A stretch of DNA of 64,000 nucleotides from Riptortus pedestris (taxonomy: Eukaryota > Arthropoda > Insecta > Hemiptera > Alydidae). Every line of letters starts with the position of its first letter. Position 1 is the first letter of the stretch. Made by a program: the position numbers and the translations under genes. A model generated the notes under the pieces. That model ran no database searches and was not told where the DNA came from. It worked only from the letters and a program-made list of their open reading frames with translations. The stretch lies in the NCBI GenBank assembly GCA_019009955.1, contig CM032233.1, positions 95,520,001 to 95,584,000 of the forward strand. Reading direction: 5' to 3'. Shown one piece after another: positions 62,690-64,000 of this stretch.

Positions 62690-63080
62690 TATCATTTTCG
62701 ATTCACAATAACGGTGATGTTTTGAATTTTGGAATCCCTGTAAATGCCCTATTCCGGGTTCCATTTCAGCTATTAACGAATGTGTTGAATGAAACTGTTA
62801 ATTATCGAGTATAGTGAAGATCAAATACATATTTTCAAGCCCAAAACGTAAAATCTTAATTGAAGACGTATTTATTTTCATGAATCTCACATAAAAAAGG
62901 TCCATTCAAAACAATATTTCGTACTTACATATGCTTGTAAAACATTGGCTTATTGTTATCGTGCGACGTCTGAAAGTGAGGGTTTACTGAGGGCTAAAAA
63001 TTAAAAATCGAAATATCTCGCTTAATACTCCAGATAGAGAAAAGGTGTACATAGTGACAACAACAAAATATATATTCATA
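62690..63080 (+). mobile_element. E-family decayed fragment (E27)
   Basis: ATTTCAGCTATTAACGAATG and GAGGGTTTACTGAGGGCTAA, with AAATATCTCGCTTAATACTC, are body blocks in plus orientation but in rearranged order. No ends. Confidence 0.45.
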
Positions 63081-63242
63081 TGTAAAGGCATAATACAACC
63101 AACAATCGTATATTGCTGATTTTTTTAACAGAATGTAAAGAAATTAATTGACATAATATTAGTACATTTGTTGCATAAACCAAAAATAAGTAATTTAAAT
63201 GATTTATAATATTTAATAGGGGCTCATGTCATGTCAGATAAA

Positions 63243-63295
63243 GTGTTGGCCTTAATCTCACATGGTAAACCAAGTGTAATGAGTTCGATTACTTA
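63243..63295 (+). repeat. tRNA-like SINE fragment, second copy
   Basis: GTTGGCCTTAATCTCACATG, GTAAACCAAGTGTAATGAGT, TCGATTAC. It matches the minus-strand unit at 49.8 kb around the presumed anticodon and B box (GAGTTCGATTA). No tail or target duplication recognised. Confidence 0.4.
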
Positions 63296-63511
63296 TTTAT
63301 TTAACTCATTAAATCAAATCCTTAGACCCACCCTTAATTAATAATAGTAATGATATTTAATAAAAATAAATATATAAATTTCATATTGCATATTTAATTT
63401 AAGTCGATAATATACTTGAATAATAAATGTTTTAAAAATACTTAAGAATTTAAAAAATGGCCATTTGTTATCATATGAACTGCTATACAAAAGAAGGAAG
63501 AAGTAGGAAAA

Positions 63512-63560
63512 GAAACTAAGCAGATTTCCTGCTCCCAAGAAAGATACAAAAATGACATTA
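63512..63560 (+). mobile_element. E-family A-end scrap (E28)
   Basis: AACTAAGCAGATTTCCTGCTC remains, without the TCCGTCACGC terminus. Confidence 0.4.
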
Positions 63561-64000
63561 CCTGGACATTCAAAAGTCAATATTTCCTCTACTAATTACT
63601 CCAAATTATTAGACTTGAAAATTAAGCTTTACTGCATTCCAGTAGTTTTAAGAGTGGAGATTTATTGATGGCTGAAAATGAAAAACTACTAACTATTCTA
63701 TTTATATCCCTTCAAAAAGGTAAGTAAAAAGTTTCAATCGCATGAATCAAAAATGATATCTTTTCATTTCACAATGAAGAAATTGTACGTAATTATTGTA
63801 ATATTTAAAGTGATAAATGCCTTAGGCCATTCAAGGAGTAAGGAGGATTACTAAAATCGCTTTCACCTTTTTAAATTAAAAAGTTTTGTCTTATAATTTT
63901 ATTAGCCAATGTACCATTTTCTAAATAGCCCATCTACCATTTAGTATTATAAACATAAAAAAGCTAAGATCTGTTCGCCAATTAAGAGTATCAAGCTCAG

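Overview
This is an AT-rich, repeat-dense stretch of nuclear DNA from an animal. No complete protein-coding gene can be supported. Long (TA)n, (GA)n and (AC)n microsatellites, solo LTRs, non-autonomous Helitrons, hAT and piggyBac MITEs, a decayed Jockey-type reverse transcriptase and tRNA-derived SINE-like pieces all point to a metazoan. The mix looks arthropod-like. A copepod of the salmon-louse kind would fit the AT bias and the long TA tracts, but that is only a guess.

The most abundant component is one dispersed family, called E here, with more than 25 full, partial or rearranged copies on both strands from about 1.2 kb to the right edge. Complete copies start with TCCGTCACGCAGGGGCTGCG ('A-end'). 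They carry a subterminal AGCAGATTTCCC that recurs inverted at the other end, usually hold a (TA)n tract, and finish with the perfect palindrome GATTTCCCTTAAGGGAAATC followed by TG and CTAA or CTAG ('B-end'). That layout resembles the Helentron-associated elements of the DINE-1 type. There are a short subfamily (about 350-660 bp) and a long one (about 890-920 bp).

Layout. 0-1 kb: a candidate last exon on the minus strand, the best coding candidate in the window. 1-6.1 kb: a cluster of E copies. 6.6-6.9 kb: a GA tract. 7-14 kb: mostly featureless AT-rich DNA with one hAT MITE. 14-17.2 kb: E copies, a duplicated segment (S), a CT tract and a solo LTR. 18.0-21.3 kb: two arrays of a 53-bp satellite. 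21.9-26.2 kb: three Helitron copies (H1 minus, H2 and H3 plus). 26.5-34.5 kb: E copies, a candidate LTR, a Jockey RT remnant and a piggyBac MITE inside a foldback element. 35-45 kb: further E copies and a GC-richer island. 45.3-48.4 kb: a large inverted duplication with Helitrons in its arms. 48.4-52.3 kb: SINE-like sequence, a 24-bp minisatellite and a Penelope-like tail. 52.9-64 kb: E copies, GC-richer islands that may be regulatory, a hammerhead-like Penelope remnant, a foldback element and a second solo LTR.

There is no gene network to describe. The window reads as intergenic or intronic DNA built by successive insertions. Several nestings can be read directly: a piggyBac MITE in a foldback element, Helitrons in TA tracts (in one case next to the TA tract of an E element), and segment S in an E copy. 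Five short stretches resemble the hammerhead ribozymes of Penelope-like retroelements, and two of them keep a perfectly paired stem I.
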